NCBI RefSeq assembly: GCF_014645895.1
Contig: NZ_BMMP01000009.1
Location: 186,001-250,000, forward strand
Reading direction: 5' to 3'
DNA from: Streptomyces daqingensis
GTDB taxonomy: Bacteria; Actinomycetota; Actinomycetes; Streptomycetales; Streptomycetaceae
Length of the DNA stretch: 64,000 bases
The notes beneath the pieces are model-generated. The model worked only from the letters and a program-made list of their open reading frames with translations. It was not told the origin of the DNA and made no database searches. The translations under genes were made by a program, and so were the position numbers. Below, piece after piece: positions 7,151 to 15,218 of the stretch. The stretch's first letter is position 1. The number at the start of each line of letters is the position of its first letter.

Positions 7151-9721
7151 ATGGTGACCTTCGCACAGGCTCAGGAGCGCGCGGAGCGCTGGGTCAACGG
7201 GGGTGTCCCCGAGGAGCCGGGACGCCGGCGGTTCGAGGTGCGGGTCCGGGAGTTCGACCTCGGGTTCGTCGCGTGGGCCGAGGCGTCCGAGGAGTACTCC
7301 GACGGCGGCGCGGACCAGGGCGTCGGCCGTCAGCGTCTGGTGATAGCGCGGGACAGCGGGGACACCACCCTGTGGCCCGCCCTGCCCGTGGGCGAGGTGA
7401 TCCGGCGCTACGAGGAGGAGTACGGCAACTCTGTTTCCGTTCCCGCCTCTTCGGGCGTACCGCCGCAGCGCCTGGACCTGGAGGCGACGTCGTTCCTGCT
7501 GACCCCGCCGGGGTGGCTGCAGGAGGCGGCCGACCAGATGGGCATCCCGGACCGGCGGTCGCCGGGGTCCGGCACCGCCGGTCAGAACGCCGCCGCCGCT
7601 GCCGCCCCGCAGGCTCCGGCCGCGGAGGGCGTGAGCCCCTGGGACGCCGCGGACACCAGCAGTTCGGGTGGTGGTGAAGCGCAGTCGCCGCCCGCGACGG
7701 TCTTCGCGCCCCCGCTCTCCGGCAGCGACGACGAGTACTCCGGCGGCGACGACGAGCGGTGGGAGGCGAAGACGGAGATGATGCCGGAGACGCGCCCGCT
7801 GCCCAGCACGGCCGTGAACCCGGCAGTGGACGAACCCGGGGCAGGCTCCGGGCCCTCGGCTCCGCCTCCCCCGTCCCAGCCGCCGAACGTCCCCGCGCCG
7901 CCTGCCGGTTCGGCTCCGGGCCAGGGAACGGGCGCCGGTTCCGGCGGTGTGCACCACGCGGCGACGATGCTCGCCGGTCCGGCTTCCGGGGGCCCGGACG
8001 GTACGCCCCCTCCGCCTCCGGCTCCGCCGGGGGCGCCCGGCAGCGCCGGGGACTTCGCCGACGCCGACACGAGCCGTGCCGCGCGCGGTGACAACCCGTC
8101 GCGGGGCGGCGGGCCGTCCGTGCCGCCCCCGCCGGGAGCCCCGGGCACGCCCGGTGCCCGGTCAGACGGCTCCGGCGCATCCGGGCCGTCCGGCGGCGGC
8201 TACGTGCCGACGCAGCTGGTCTCTTCCGCCGAGGTGGAGGGCCAGCTCGGCGAGAACGGGCAGCCCGCCGGTGGTTCCGGCGGCGGTGAGGGCTCCTCCG
8301 GAGGTTCCGGACCGGCCTCCGGGCAGGGCGGCGGCCAGGGTCAGGGGCCCGGCTCGGGCGGTGTGCACCACGCGGCCACGATGCTGGCGGGGCCTTCCCA
8401 GGGCGGTCCGGGCGGCCCACCGCCTCCGCCTCCCGCACCGGGCACTCCGCCTCCCGCTCCCGGTACTCCGCCTCCCCCGGGCGGCGGGGGCGACGTCCAC
8501 CATGCGGCGACGATGCTCGCCGGCCCGGCACAGAGCGGCGGCCCCGCCGCGCCCGCACCCCCCGGGCCCCCGCCCGGCGTCCCGGGCGCGCCTCCCGGAG
8601 TGCCCGCCGCCCCGGGCGGGGGCGTGTCGCCGCAGGCGTACGGCTTCCCGCAGGGCGCGCCGGGTCCGCAGCCCGGGGGACCGCCGCCCGCGTACGGATA
8701 CCCCCAGCAACAACAACAGCAGCAGCCCAGCGGGCAGCCCACGGTCGGTCCCGGCTACATGGCGGTGCTCAGCTACCGGGCGCCCGACGGGTCGGAGCAG
8801 CAGCTCATCCGGCGTTCCGCTCCAGGAACCCCGCATCCCGAGTGGCAGATCCTGCACGAGCTGCGGAACATGAACGTCCCGCCGCAGCAAGTGGTGGAGC
8901 TGCACACCGAGTTGGAGTCCTGCGACCTGCCGGGCGGCTACTGCGCGCGCATGGTCCGGGAGACCTGGCCTCAGGTGCGGATCACGCACACCGCCCCGTA
9001 CGGACGTGACCACGCCTCCCGTCAGCAGGGCGTGCGGCACCTGCTGGAGCACCAGGGCGAGCTGCACCAGGTCGCCGACGGTCCGGCGCGGCCCGCTCCG
9101 TTCCGGGTGCCGCTGCCGCCGCAGCACCAGATCCCGCCCATGCCGCCGCTCCCGCCGGACGCCGTCGGGCAGGAACTTGCCCAGGCCTTCGGCCCGCAGG
9201 GCGTCTTCCGCTTCGAGCAGCACGCGGTCTCACGGCAGGGCGTGCCCGACATCGTGGGGCAGACGCTGATGTGGGCGGGCGTCCCCGTCGACGTGAACCC
9301 CTTCTTCTGGGGGCAGGCCCAGCCCGGCCGTCCGGTGCCGACGCTCGCGGAACTCGCGCAGGAACGCGGCGTGCTGCCGGCCTCCGACGCCGGGTCGTAC
9401 CTGGTGATGGGGAACGACTTCGGCCGTCAGCTGTGCGTGCAGTACGGGACGGCCCACATCGTGGCCGTCCCGCTGGAGGGAAGCCCTGAAGGGCGGGCGG
9501 CGCAGCCGCAGTTCGTCAACACCGGCCTGCCCGAGTTCGTCCGCTGCATGGCGGCGCTGGGCCGGATGTGGCCGCTGCGGTTCGGGCTCACGCAGGAGCA
9601 GGCGGGCCGCTGGACGGTCGACTTCCAGCTGCAGCTGGCCGCGCTGGACCCGGCGGCGCTCTCCTCGCCGGAGAACTGGTGGGCGGTGCTGCTGGAACAG
9701 ATGTGGGACGGGCTCTTCTAG
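7151..9721 (+). CDS. Multidomain Imm35/YrhB-like - disordered linker - nucleic-acid deaminase - SUKH-4 protein
   Basis: An 856-residue cytoplasmic-looking protein. Residues 1-95 resemble the YrhB/Immunity protein 35 domain (MVTFAQAQERAERWV, DLGFVAWAE). Residues of about 150-520 are a Pro/Gly/Ser linker carrying three copies of VHHAATMLAGP. Residues of about 530-645 look like an XOO_2897-type nucleic-acid deaminase, with H585-T-E587 and C591...C598 as candidate zinc/catalytic residues, then ITHTAPYGRDHASRQQG. The last ~180 residues (ELAQAFGPQGVFRF to the end) fit SUKH-4. A GGTGGGGTGAG ribosome site precedes the ATG. Domain calls rest on motif recognition; the deaminase spacing CDLPGGYC differs from the classical PCxxC, so activity is uncertain. 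Confidence 0.75.
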   Translation: MVTFAQAQERAERWVNGGVPEEPGRRRFEVRVREFDLGFVAWAEASEEYSDGGADQGVGRQRLVIARDSGDTTLWPALPVGEVIRRYEEEYGNSVSVPASSGVPPQRLDLEATSFLLTPPGWLQEAADQMGIPDRRSPGSGTAGQNAAAAAAPQAPAAEGVSPWDAADTSSSGGGEAQSPPATVFAPPLSGSDDEYSGGDDERWEAKTEMMPETRPLPSTAVNPAVDEPGAGSGPSAPPPPSQPPNVPAPPAGSAPGQGTGAGSGGVHHAATMLAGPASGGPDGTPPPPPAPPGAPGSAGDFADADTSRAARGDNPSRGGGPSVPPPPGAPGTPGARSDGSGASGPSGGGYVPTQLVSSAEVEGQLGENGQPAGGSGGGEGSSGGSGPASGQGGGQGQGPGSGGVHHAATMLAGPSQGGPGGPPPPPPAPGTPPPAPGTPPPPGGGGDVHHAATMLAGPAQSGGPAAPAPPGPPPGVPGAPPGVPAAPGGGVSPQAYGFPQGAPGPQPGGPPPAYGYPQQQQQQQPSGQPTVGPGYMAVLSYRAPDGSEQQLIRRSAPGTPHPEWQILHELRNMNVPPQQVVELHTELESCDLPGGYCARMVRETWPQVRITHTAPYGRDHASRQQGVRHLLEHQGELHQVADGPARPAPFRVPLPPQHQIPPMPPLPPDAVGQELAQAFGPQGVFRFEQHAVSRQGVPDIVGQTLMWAGVPVDVNPFFWGQAQPGRPVPTLAELAQERGVLPASDAGSYLVMGNDFGRQLCVQYGTAHIVAVPLEGSPEGRAAQPQFVNTGLPEFVRCMAALGRMWPLRFGLTQEQAGRWTVDFQLQLAALDPAALSSPENWWAVLLEQMWDGLF
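7937..8527 (+). repeat. Three in-protein repeats encoding VHHAATMLAGP
   Basis: Near-identical coding repeats at about 7937-7982, 8349-8395 and 8484-8527 each encode (S)GGVHHAATMLAGP or a close variant, inside the disordered linker of the deaminase/SUKH-4 protein. They lie in a Pro/Gly-rich background that diverges more freely, so the motif itself appears to be kept. Related Thr-hydrophobic motifs (TQLV, TVFA, TEMM) occur in the same linker. Confidence 0.8.
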
Positions 9722-9826
9722 ACCCGCCCCCGCCCCCGCCCCCGCCGTTGCCGTCACCGCCGCCGGCCCCGCGGGGGTGGCCGAGGCCCTCGTGACAACT
9801 GCCGGGTGGACGTCGACGATGGCTGC

Positions 9827-10213
9827 ATGGCGCGACTTCGCGACATCGTCTTCGACTGCGTGCACCCGGCGGCCGCGGCCCGGTTCTGGGCCTCCGTGCT
9901 GGACGGGTACGCCGTCGCCCCGTACGACGAGGCGGAACTCGCCCGCCTGCGGGCCAGGGGGATCACCAGCGTCGAGGACGATCCGACCGTGCTCGTGGAG
10001 CCGGCGGCCGGAGGGCCGCGTCTCTGGTTCCAGCTGGTGCCCGAGGCGAAGTGCGTGAAGAACCGGGCCCACCTGGATGTGACGGCCCCGGACATGGAGG
10101 CGGAGGTCCGACGGCTGACCGGGCTGGGCGCGACCGTCCAGGCCCGTCACGACGGCCACGCCGTCCTGCTCGACCCCGAGGGCAACGAGTTCTGCGTCTT
10201 TCCCGGGAGTTGA
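9827..10213 (+). CDS. VOC-family (glyoxalase-like) protein
   Basis: A 128-residue protein of the vicinal-oxygen-chelate fold, Glyoxalase_6 type. It starts MARLRDIVFDC with HPAAAARFWASVLDGY, and ends with the hallmark LLDPEGNEFCVF. LWFQLVPEAKCVKNRAHLDV is the central beta-strand region. Such proteins bind metals or small aromatic ligands; the substrate cannot be told. The ATG at 9827 is preceded by a possible -10 region, consistent with a leaderless start; an in-frame ATG at 9806 is less likely. A short C-rich (CCCGCC) run lies between it and the upstream gene. Confidence 0.82.
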   Translation: MARLRDIVFDCVHPAAAARFWASVLDGYAVAPYDEAELARLRARGITSVEDDPTVLVEPAAGGPRLWFQLVPEAKCVKNRAHLDVTAPDMEAEVRRLTGLGATVQARHDGHAVLLDPEGNEFCVFPGS

Positions 10214-10604
10214 GGCACCGCGGGGCTGCCCGCGCGAGCAGCGCGCCGTGTGCGTACGCCCCTGCGTATCCGTGCGTCCAGGCATCCCCGCAGCCGCATC
10301 TCGCAGCCGGGGTGCGCCCGCCGTTCACCCTTCGCGGCGGCTCTCCACGCCTGACCTGTCACTCGCGCGGATGGTGCGCCGTCCCGTGCACACCGGCGGG
10401 CCGCGGGCCGCCGATTCCCGCGCCTGCTGCCGAATCCGGCCGGTCAACGCCCTGGCCGCGTCCGCTCCGGCGCGGCCTGGTGACTCCGCGCCCCGTACGT
10501 GATGCGCTCGTATGGAGTGTTGCGTTATGCCCGCTTCGCTCGGATCAAGAAAGATGTGCCTCTCCGCCGTTGAGTGTTGCCGATCGCTGAGTAAGGGGCT
10601 CGAA
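10214..10604. other. Intergenic, 391 bp
   Basis: No gene seen. It holds a 9-bp direct repeat GAGTGTTGC (about 10515-10523 and 10572-10580) just upstream of the coiled-coil gene and an AAGGGG ribosome site at its end; the repeat may be promoter-related, but nothing more can be supported. Confidence 0.4.
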
Positions 10605-11615
10605 ATGGGTGCGTCGCCGCATGCCTTCGCTGTTGTACGGGGCCGTGGTTACCGGCCCGAGCAGGTCGACAGGATGGTGGCCGGCCTGATCGAGCAGTCC
10701 CGGCAGGACTGGGAGCACGTCGCCGAACTCACCGCACGGGCAGAGGAGTTGCGGTTGGAGGCCGCCCGGTTGCAGGACGCGGTCGCGGCCAGGCCACCGG
10801 AGGAGTACGCGGCGCTGGGCGAGAACGCGGGGCAGTTGCTGTCGCTGGCGGAGACCGAGAGCGCGCGGCTGCGCGAGGCCGGCCAGGCGGAGGCGCGGCG
10901 GACGATGCTGGAGGCGGAGTCGGTGTCCGTCGCGTGGCGCGAGGCGGCACAGCGTGACGCGCAGCGTGTGCGTACGGAAGCGGCAGCCGGCGCGGCCCGC
11001 ACGGTCGAGGCGGCGCGGAGCGAGGCCGTCACGCTGCTCTCGGAGGCCCGCGCCGCGGCGGAGGAGGCCCGTACCGGCGCGGAGGAGAACCTGCGGGAGG
11101 TCTCGCGGCGCTGCGCTGAGGCCATGGCCGAGCAGGAGCGGGCCCGCGCTCAGGCGCAGGAGGAGGCGGAGCGCCGCTTCGCTGCCCGGGAGGGGGAGGT
11201 CGAGGCCTACATCGAGAGCCTGGCCGCGCGGGGCGAGCAGTTGCTGCGCGAGGCGCGGGCGGAGCGAGCGGAGGCGGAGGAGGCGGCACGGCTGAAGCAG
11301 GAGGAGGCGGTCGCGCGGGGGGAGGAGCTGCTGGCGGAGGCGCGGGTGCGCGAGGAGGCCGTCGAGCGCGAGACCGCCGGGGTGCTGCACGAACACGCAG
11401 AGCGGGCCGAGCAGTTGAGGCAGCACATGACGCGCGTGCGCAGCACCCTCGCGTCGCTCACGGGCCGTGAGCCGGACATGGGGCCCGAGCCGGACGGCGA
11501 GGGCGCGGACGGACCGGCCGGCCGTGACGTGCGGACGGACGGGCGGAACGCCGCGGGGGGCCCGCAGGTCATCGTGCCCGGGCAGGGCGAGCAGCCCGGT
11601 GGGTCCTCGCGCTGA
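10605..11615 (+). CDS. Coiled-coil cytoskeletal-type protein (annotated 'cellulose-binding' in Streptomyces; FilP/Scy-like)
   Basis: A 336-residue protein made almost entirely of long Ala/Glu/Arg-rich heptads (about residues 25-285), with a short N-terminal head MGASPHAFAVVRGRGYRPEQ and a disordered Gly/Asp-rich tail. The head resembles the DivIVA-like start of Streptomyces FilP/Scy-family coiled-coil proteins, which build polar or filamentous scaffolds. It lacks any carbohydrate-binding domain, so the common 'cellulose-binding' name is probably a misnomer. The start ATG has AAGGGG upstream. Single gene, flanked downstream by a convergent symporter operon. Confidence 0.78.
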   Translation: MGASPHAFAVVRGRGYRPEQVDRMVAGLIEQSRQDWEHVAELTARAEELRLEAARLQDAVAARPPEEYAALGENAGQLLSLAETESARLREAGQAEARRTMLEAESVSVAWREAAQRDAQRVRTEAAAGAARTVEAARSEAVTLLSEARAAAEEARTGAEENLREVSRRCAEAMAEQERARAQAQEEAERRFAAREGEVEAYIESLAARGEQLLREARAERAEAEEAARLKQEEAVARGEELLAEARVREEAVERETAGVLHEHAERAEQLRQHMTRVRSTLASLTGREPDMGPEPDGEGADGPAGRDVRTDGRNAAGGPQVIVPGQGEQPGGSSR

Positions 11616-11711
11616 ACGAGCCCCGAAAGGCGGGGAGTTCGGACTTCCACGGGTAGCAGTCGTACGGCATCGGGACGGGCCGGGCGGAGGGGCCGGGCGG
11701 CCCCTCCGCCG

Positions 11712-13331
11712 TCACCGCCGCTCCGCCCCCGCCAGGAGGCGCGGCTCGGCCGCCGCATACTCCTGGATCTGCCGGTCCTGGCTCTCCGGCCGGCTGAGGA
11801 GGGTTCCCGCCCACCCGAGGAGGAAGCCCAGCGGCATGCTGATCAGGCCGCTGGTGGTGAGCGGGAAGATGTCGAAGTCCGAGTCGGGGAACAGGGACTG
11901 AGGCGTCCCGGAGACGGTGGTGGAGAAGACCGTTACCACCGTCGCGGAGACCGTTCCCCCTATGAGGGAGCCGAGCACACCGGTGCGGGTGCAGCGCGGC
12001 CAGAAGAGGCTGAGGACGAGAGCGGGCGCGATGGCGGACGCACCGATGCTGAACGACAGGATGATCAGCGCCCGCAGGCCGTTGTCCTGGACGAGCACGG
12101 CGATCACGATGGCGGGCACGCCTACTGCGAACGCCGCGGCACGCGCGATCAGCAGCTCCCGCCGTGGCTCGGGCTCGGTGCCCTTGCGGGTGGTGACGTG
12201 CGCGTACAGGTCGTGGGCGAGGGAGTTCCCGCAGGCCAGGATCATGCCGGCCACCGAGGAGAGCAGCGTCAGGAACACCGCGGTGGCTACCGTGGTGAAG
12301 ACGAGCGTGGAGAAGGACGCGGAGTCCGCGACGATCGCCTGGGCGAGCTGGAGGATCGCGGTGCTGCCCTGGGGGCCGCCCGCCTCGATGACGCCCCGTC
12401 CCAGCAGGGCGGTGGCGCCGGCGCCGACGACCGCGATGAGGACGACGAAGACGCCCATGATCATCACGGCGTACGACATGGCGCGCCGGATCGCCGGCGC
12501 GTTCTTCGCGGTGAACATGCGCATCGTGACGTGCGGCAGGCAGGCCGCGCCGAAGACCACGGTCAGCGCGCTGAACACGAGGTCGACCTTCCCCAGCGGC
12601 GTCGCCTCGATGAGCAGCCCGGACCGGGAGAAGGCCGGCCCGGCGCCGCTGCCCTGGTCCGCGAGCGCGAGGAGGCGCGAGGGGTTCCAGCCGACCTTGT
12701 CCATGACGAGCACGGCGAGCAGCGCCGAGGCGGCGAAGAGCACGACGAGTTTGATGATGTGGATGAGGGCAGTGCCCTTCATGCCGCCGATGGCCGCGTA
12801 GCCGATCATGAGCCCTCCGAGGGCGATGATCGTCGCCGTACGGACAGACGAGCCCTCGAATCCCAGCACGAGCGTGACGAGATGTCCCGCGCCGGAGAGC
12901 TGGAAGACCATCAGGGGCAGCAGCGAGGCCAGGGTGACGGCTGTCGTCGCGAGGCGCACGCTGCGGCTGGGCGCCCGGTGGGTGAGCGCGTCACCGATGG
13001 TGAACCGGCCCGCGTGGCGCAGCGGTTCGGCGAGCAGCACCATCAGCAGGAGGAGCGACAGGGCGGTGCTCAGAGCGAGGATGAGTCCGTCGAAGCCGGT
13101 GAGGGCGATGATGCCGATGGTCGACAGGACGGTCGCGGCGGATATGTAGTCGCCCGCGATGGCGAGGCCGTTGCGCAGGGGAGCGAGGGTGCGGAAGCCG
13201 GTGTAGAACTCGTCGAGGTCGTCCCGCTCAGCGCTCGTCATGATGCACAGCAGCAACGTGACGCTGACCAGCCCCGCGAAGATCGCGAACGAGAGCGACT
13301 GCGAACTGGCGTCCACTGTCTGCGAGTTCAT
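11712..13331 (-). CDS. Sodium:solute symporter, acetate permease (ActP) type
   Basis: A 539-residue SSF-family transporter with about 13 predicted membrane helices. Visible family marks include DEFYTGFRTLAPLRNGLAIA near the N-terminus, DYISAATVLSTIG in helix 2 and IGGMKGTALIHIIKLV in the middle. SSF proteins of this branch take up short monocarboxylates such as acetate with Na+. The ATG at 13331 overlaps the TGA of the upstream DUF485 gene (ATGA), matching the conserved yjcH-actP operon arrangement. The substrate is inferred from family and partner only. Confidence 0.88.
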   Translation of the reverse strand: MNSQTVDASSQSLSFAIFAGLVSVTLLLCIMTSAERDDLDEFYTGFRTLAPLRNGLAIAGDYISAATVLSTIGIIALTGFDGLILALSTALSLLLLMVLLAEPLRHAGRFTIGDALTHRAPSRSVRLATTAVTLASLLPLMVFQLSGAGHLVTLVLGFEGSSVRTATIIALGGLMIGYAAIGGMKGTALIHIIKLVVLFAASALLAVLVMDKVGWNPSRLLALADQGSGAGPAFSRSGLLIEATPLGKVDLVFSALTVVFGAACLPHVTMRMFTAKNAPAIRRAMSYAVMIMGVFVVLIAVVGAGATALLGRGVIEAGGPQGSTAILQLAQAIVADSASFSTLVFTTVATAVFLTLLSSVAGMILACGNSLAHDLYAHVTTRKGTEPEPRRELLIARAAAFAVGVPAIVIAVLVQDNGLRALIILSFSIGASAIAPALVLSLFWPRCTRTGVLGSLIGGTVSATVVTVFSTTVSGTPQSLFPDSDFDIFPLTTSGLISMPLGFLLGWAGTLLSRPESQDRQIQEYAAAEPRLLAGAERR

Positions 13332-13789
13332 CGGCTCCACCTCTGCTGTGCCCTGGCCTTCTCGCGGGCCTCGGCCTCGACGATGCGTACGCGGTGCGCG
13401 ACGGGGTCGACGGTGGAGCGGGCGAGGAACTCGTACACGAGGATCGCCGCGAGGGTGATCGGGACGAGCGAAAGCCCCAGGCACACGCCGAGGTTGAGGT
13501 TCCCGGCGACCTTCGCGCCCATGACGTCCGGCAGGTAGGCGGCCATCACCAGGAAGGCCGAGTAGTAGGCGAGGAGCGCCGCCGCCATGCCGCGGCGCAG
13601 CAGGCGGTACGCGGAGCGCAGCTGGTGCAGGGCGGTGTTCTCCCGTGCCGGGACGCTCGGCGGGTAGCCGGGCGGCGGCCCGTGGGAGGGCGGCGGGGGC
13701 TGGGGGTGCCAGGGGGGATACGGGGGCGGAGGTGGATACGTTCCGTAGTCGTCGGGAAACCCACGATGATCATCGGTACTGAACGCCAT
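13328..13789 (-). CDS. DUF485 (YjcH-like) membrane protein
   Basis: A 153-residue protein with a Pro/Tyr-rich cytoplasmic N-terminus (about 1-50) and a DUF485 domain with two membrane helices (AAALLAYYSAFLVMAAYLP and LNLGVCLGLSLVPITLAAIL). DUF485 proteins travel with ActP-type symporters and are thought to assist them. Here the stop overlaps the symporter start by four bases. It is the first gene of the operon; the likely promoter is in the long intergenic region to its right. Confidence 0.85.
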   Translation of the reverse strand: MAFSTDDHRGFPDDYGTYPPPPPYPPWHPQPPPPSHGPPPGYPPSVPARENTALHQLRSAYRLLRRGMAAALLAYYSAFLVMAAYLPDVMGAKVAGNLNLGVCLGLSLVPITLAAILVYEFLARSTVDPVAHRVRIVEAEAREKARAQQRWSR

Positions 13790-13900
13790 TCGTGGCTCTC
13801 CTTCTGCCCGGAGTGCGTAAAACCCGAGGTCGTCGGCACGTTACCGGCGGGTCGAGTCCGGGTGGAAGGGCTGCGTGAGAACCCGTCACAAACTCCACAT

Positions 13901-13920
13901 TGTTACTTACGGTAATAACA
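13901..13920. promoter_or_regulatory. Possible operator, imperfect palindrome TGTTACTTAC/GGTAATAACA
   Basis: The two 10-base halves agree at 7 of 10 positions when one is reverse-complemented, with outer TGTTA/TAACA perfect. It sits 112 bp upstream of the DUF485 start in an otherwise GC-rich region, where a repressor of the symporter operon could bind. No adjacent regulator gene points to a family. Confidence 0.35.
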
Positions 13921-14186
13921 GAAAGTGTCAATGCCCCTTAGGGGTGGCCCCTGTCGGCACCCGGTTGATCCGGGTCCGGGAGTTTCGTCCTGGGGCAGGA
14001 GGAGTCCGGCTGGGGCGGTCTATAAGCTGCTGATACGTCCTGCCGGAACGTCCGTACCGGCAGGGGCAGTTCCTGTTCCTTACTCGCGCACCCACTCCGC
14101 GCCCGGATCCGGCTCGGGGTGGGGGTAACCCCCGCACGCGAACGCGTACGGGCACCATCGCGACGGCCGTCTTCCTGCGTAAGGCT

Positions 14187-14220
14187 GGCCTGTGCGGCGG
14201 CCGCAACCGCCGCACAGGCC
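14187..14220 (+). other. Perfect 14-bp hairpin upstream of the ABC exporter operon
   Basis: The arms GGCCTGTGCGGCGG and CCGCCGCACAGGCC flank a six-base loop, 185 bases before the ABC start. A TAAGGCT -10-like box lies just before it. There is no U-run, so it is either the terminator of an unseen upstream transcript or a structured 5' leader. Confidence 0.5.
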
Positions 14221-14405
14221 GCCCCGCCGACCCTCGGCATGCGGAGGCGGTCCGCCGACGGTCCGAAGCGGCACCCCGCGGCGTCCGCGCCGGGCACCGG
14301 CGGCACCGCTGCCCGGCACCACGCGTCCCGAGCGACCGCCGCCGACCCGTCCGAGAGATCCGCTGCCCTTCCGGGCCGCCCGCCAGACGAACGAGGAGAA
14401 GAGAA

Positions 14406-15218
14406 GTGACGACGGCTGTGACGACACCCGCGACAGGGGGCAACGGGGCACGTTCGGCTGTCGCCGCCTCCGCCCGGAAACTGGTGAAGGCCTACGGCTC
14501 CGGTGAGACCCGGGTCGTGGCGCTCGACCACGTCGACGTGGAGATCGCCCGGGGCGCCTTCACCGCGATCATGGGACCCTCCGGGTCCGGCAAGTCGACC
14601 CTGATGCACTGCCTGGCCGGGCTCGACTCCGTGACCGAGGGCGAAGTCCGGGTCGGCGGACAGGAGATCACGAGACTGAAGGAGAAGAAGCTCACGCGGC
14701 TGCGCCGCGACCGGATCGGCTTCATCTTCCAGGCGTTCAACCTGCTGCCCACCCTCGACGCCCTGGAGAACATCACGCTCCCCATGGACATCGCGGGCCG
14801 GAAGCCCGACAAGGCGTGGCTGGAGAACGTCATCGCCACCGTGAACCTCGAAGGCCGGCTCAAGCACCGCCCCAGCGAACTCTCCGGCGGCCAGCAGCAG
14901 CGCGTCGCCGTCGCACGCGCCCTGGCGGCGCGGCCCGAGATCATCTTCGCGGACGAACCGACGGGCAACCTCGACTCCCGTTCGGGCGCGGAGATGCTCA
15001 GGTTCCTGCGCCGCTCCGTCGACGAGCTCGGGCAGACCATCGTGATGGTGACCCACGACCCGGTGGCGGCCGCCTACTCCGACCGCGTCCTCTACCTCGC
15101 CGACGGCCGCATCGTCGACGAGATGGACAGTCCCACGGCCGAGGCGGTGCTCGACCGCATGCTGCGCCTCGCTGAGGACGTCCCCGGCGCCGACGGCACC
15201 CACGGGAGCGCGTCGTGA
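14406..15218 (+). CDS. ABC transporter ATPase, MacB/LolD family
   Basis: A 270-residue ATPase. Walker A GPSGSGKST is at residues 57-65, the ABC signature LSGGQQQR begins at residue 159, and Walker B IIFADEPTGNLDS follows. The MacB/LolD type drives FtsX-like permeases that move lipids, peptides or antibiotics out of, or within, the membrane rather than importing solutes. The start is a GTG with GAGGAG upstream. The TGA overlaps the permease GTG by four bases, so the pair is co-translated. It is closely similar to the ATPase at 45802-46590 in this same window. Confidence 0.92.
   Translation: MTTAVTTPATGGNGARSAVAASARKLVKAYGSGETRVVALDHVDVEIARGAFTAIMGPSGSGKSTLMHCLAGLDSVTEGEVRVGGQEITRLKEKKLTRLRRDRIGFIFQAFNLLPTLDALENITLPMDIAGRKPDKAWLENVIATVNLEGRLKHRPSELSGGQQQRVAVARALAARPEIIFADEPTGNLDSRSGAEMLRFLRRSVDELGQTIVMVTHDPVAAAYSDRVLYLADGRIVDEMDSPTAEAVLDRMLRLAEDVPGADGTHGSAS

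Larger units (their letters stand above)
13790..14405. other. Intergenic between divergent operons, 616 bp
   Basis: This region serves the leftward DUF485/symporter operon and the rightward ABC operon. It contains an AT-rich palindrome (13901-13920), a CCCCT-T-AGGGG palindrome near 13934-13944, an inverted repeat CCTGCCGG-N10-CCGGCAGG (14039-14064), a TATAAG box near 14021, and a perfect 14-bp hairpin (14187-14220). No gene is seen. Confidence 0.5.

Noticed and set aside
9722..9746. CCCGCC-type run between the SUKH-4 and VOC genes
   Set aside because: Short simple-sequence slippage run; no sign of function.
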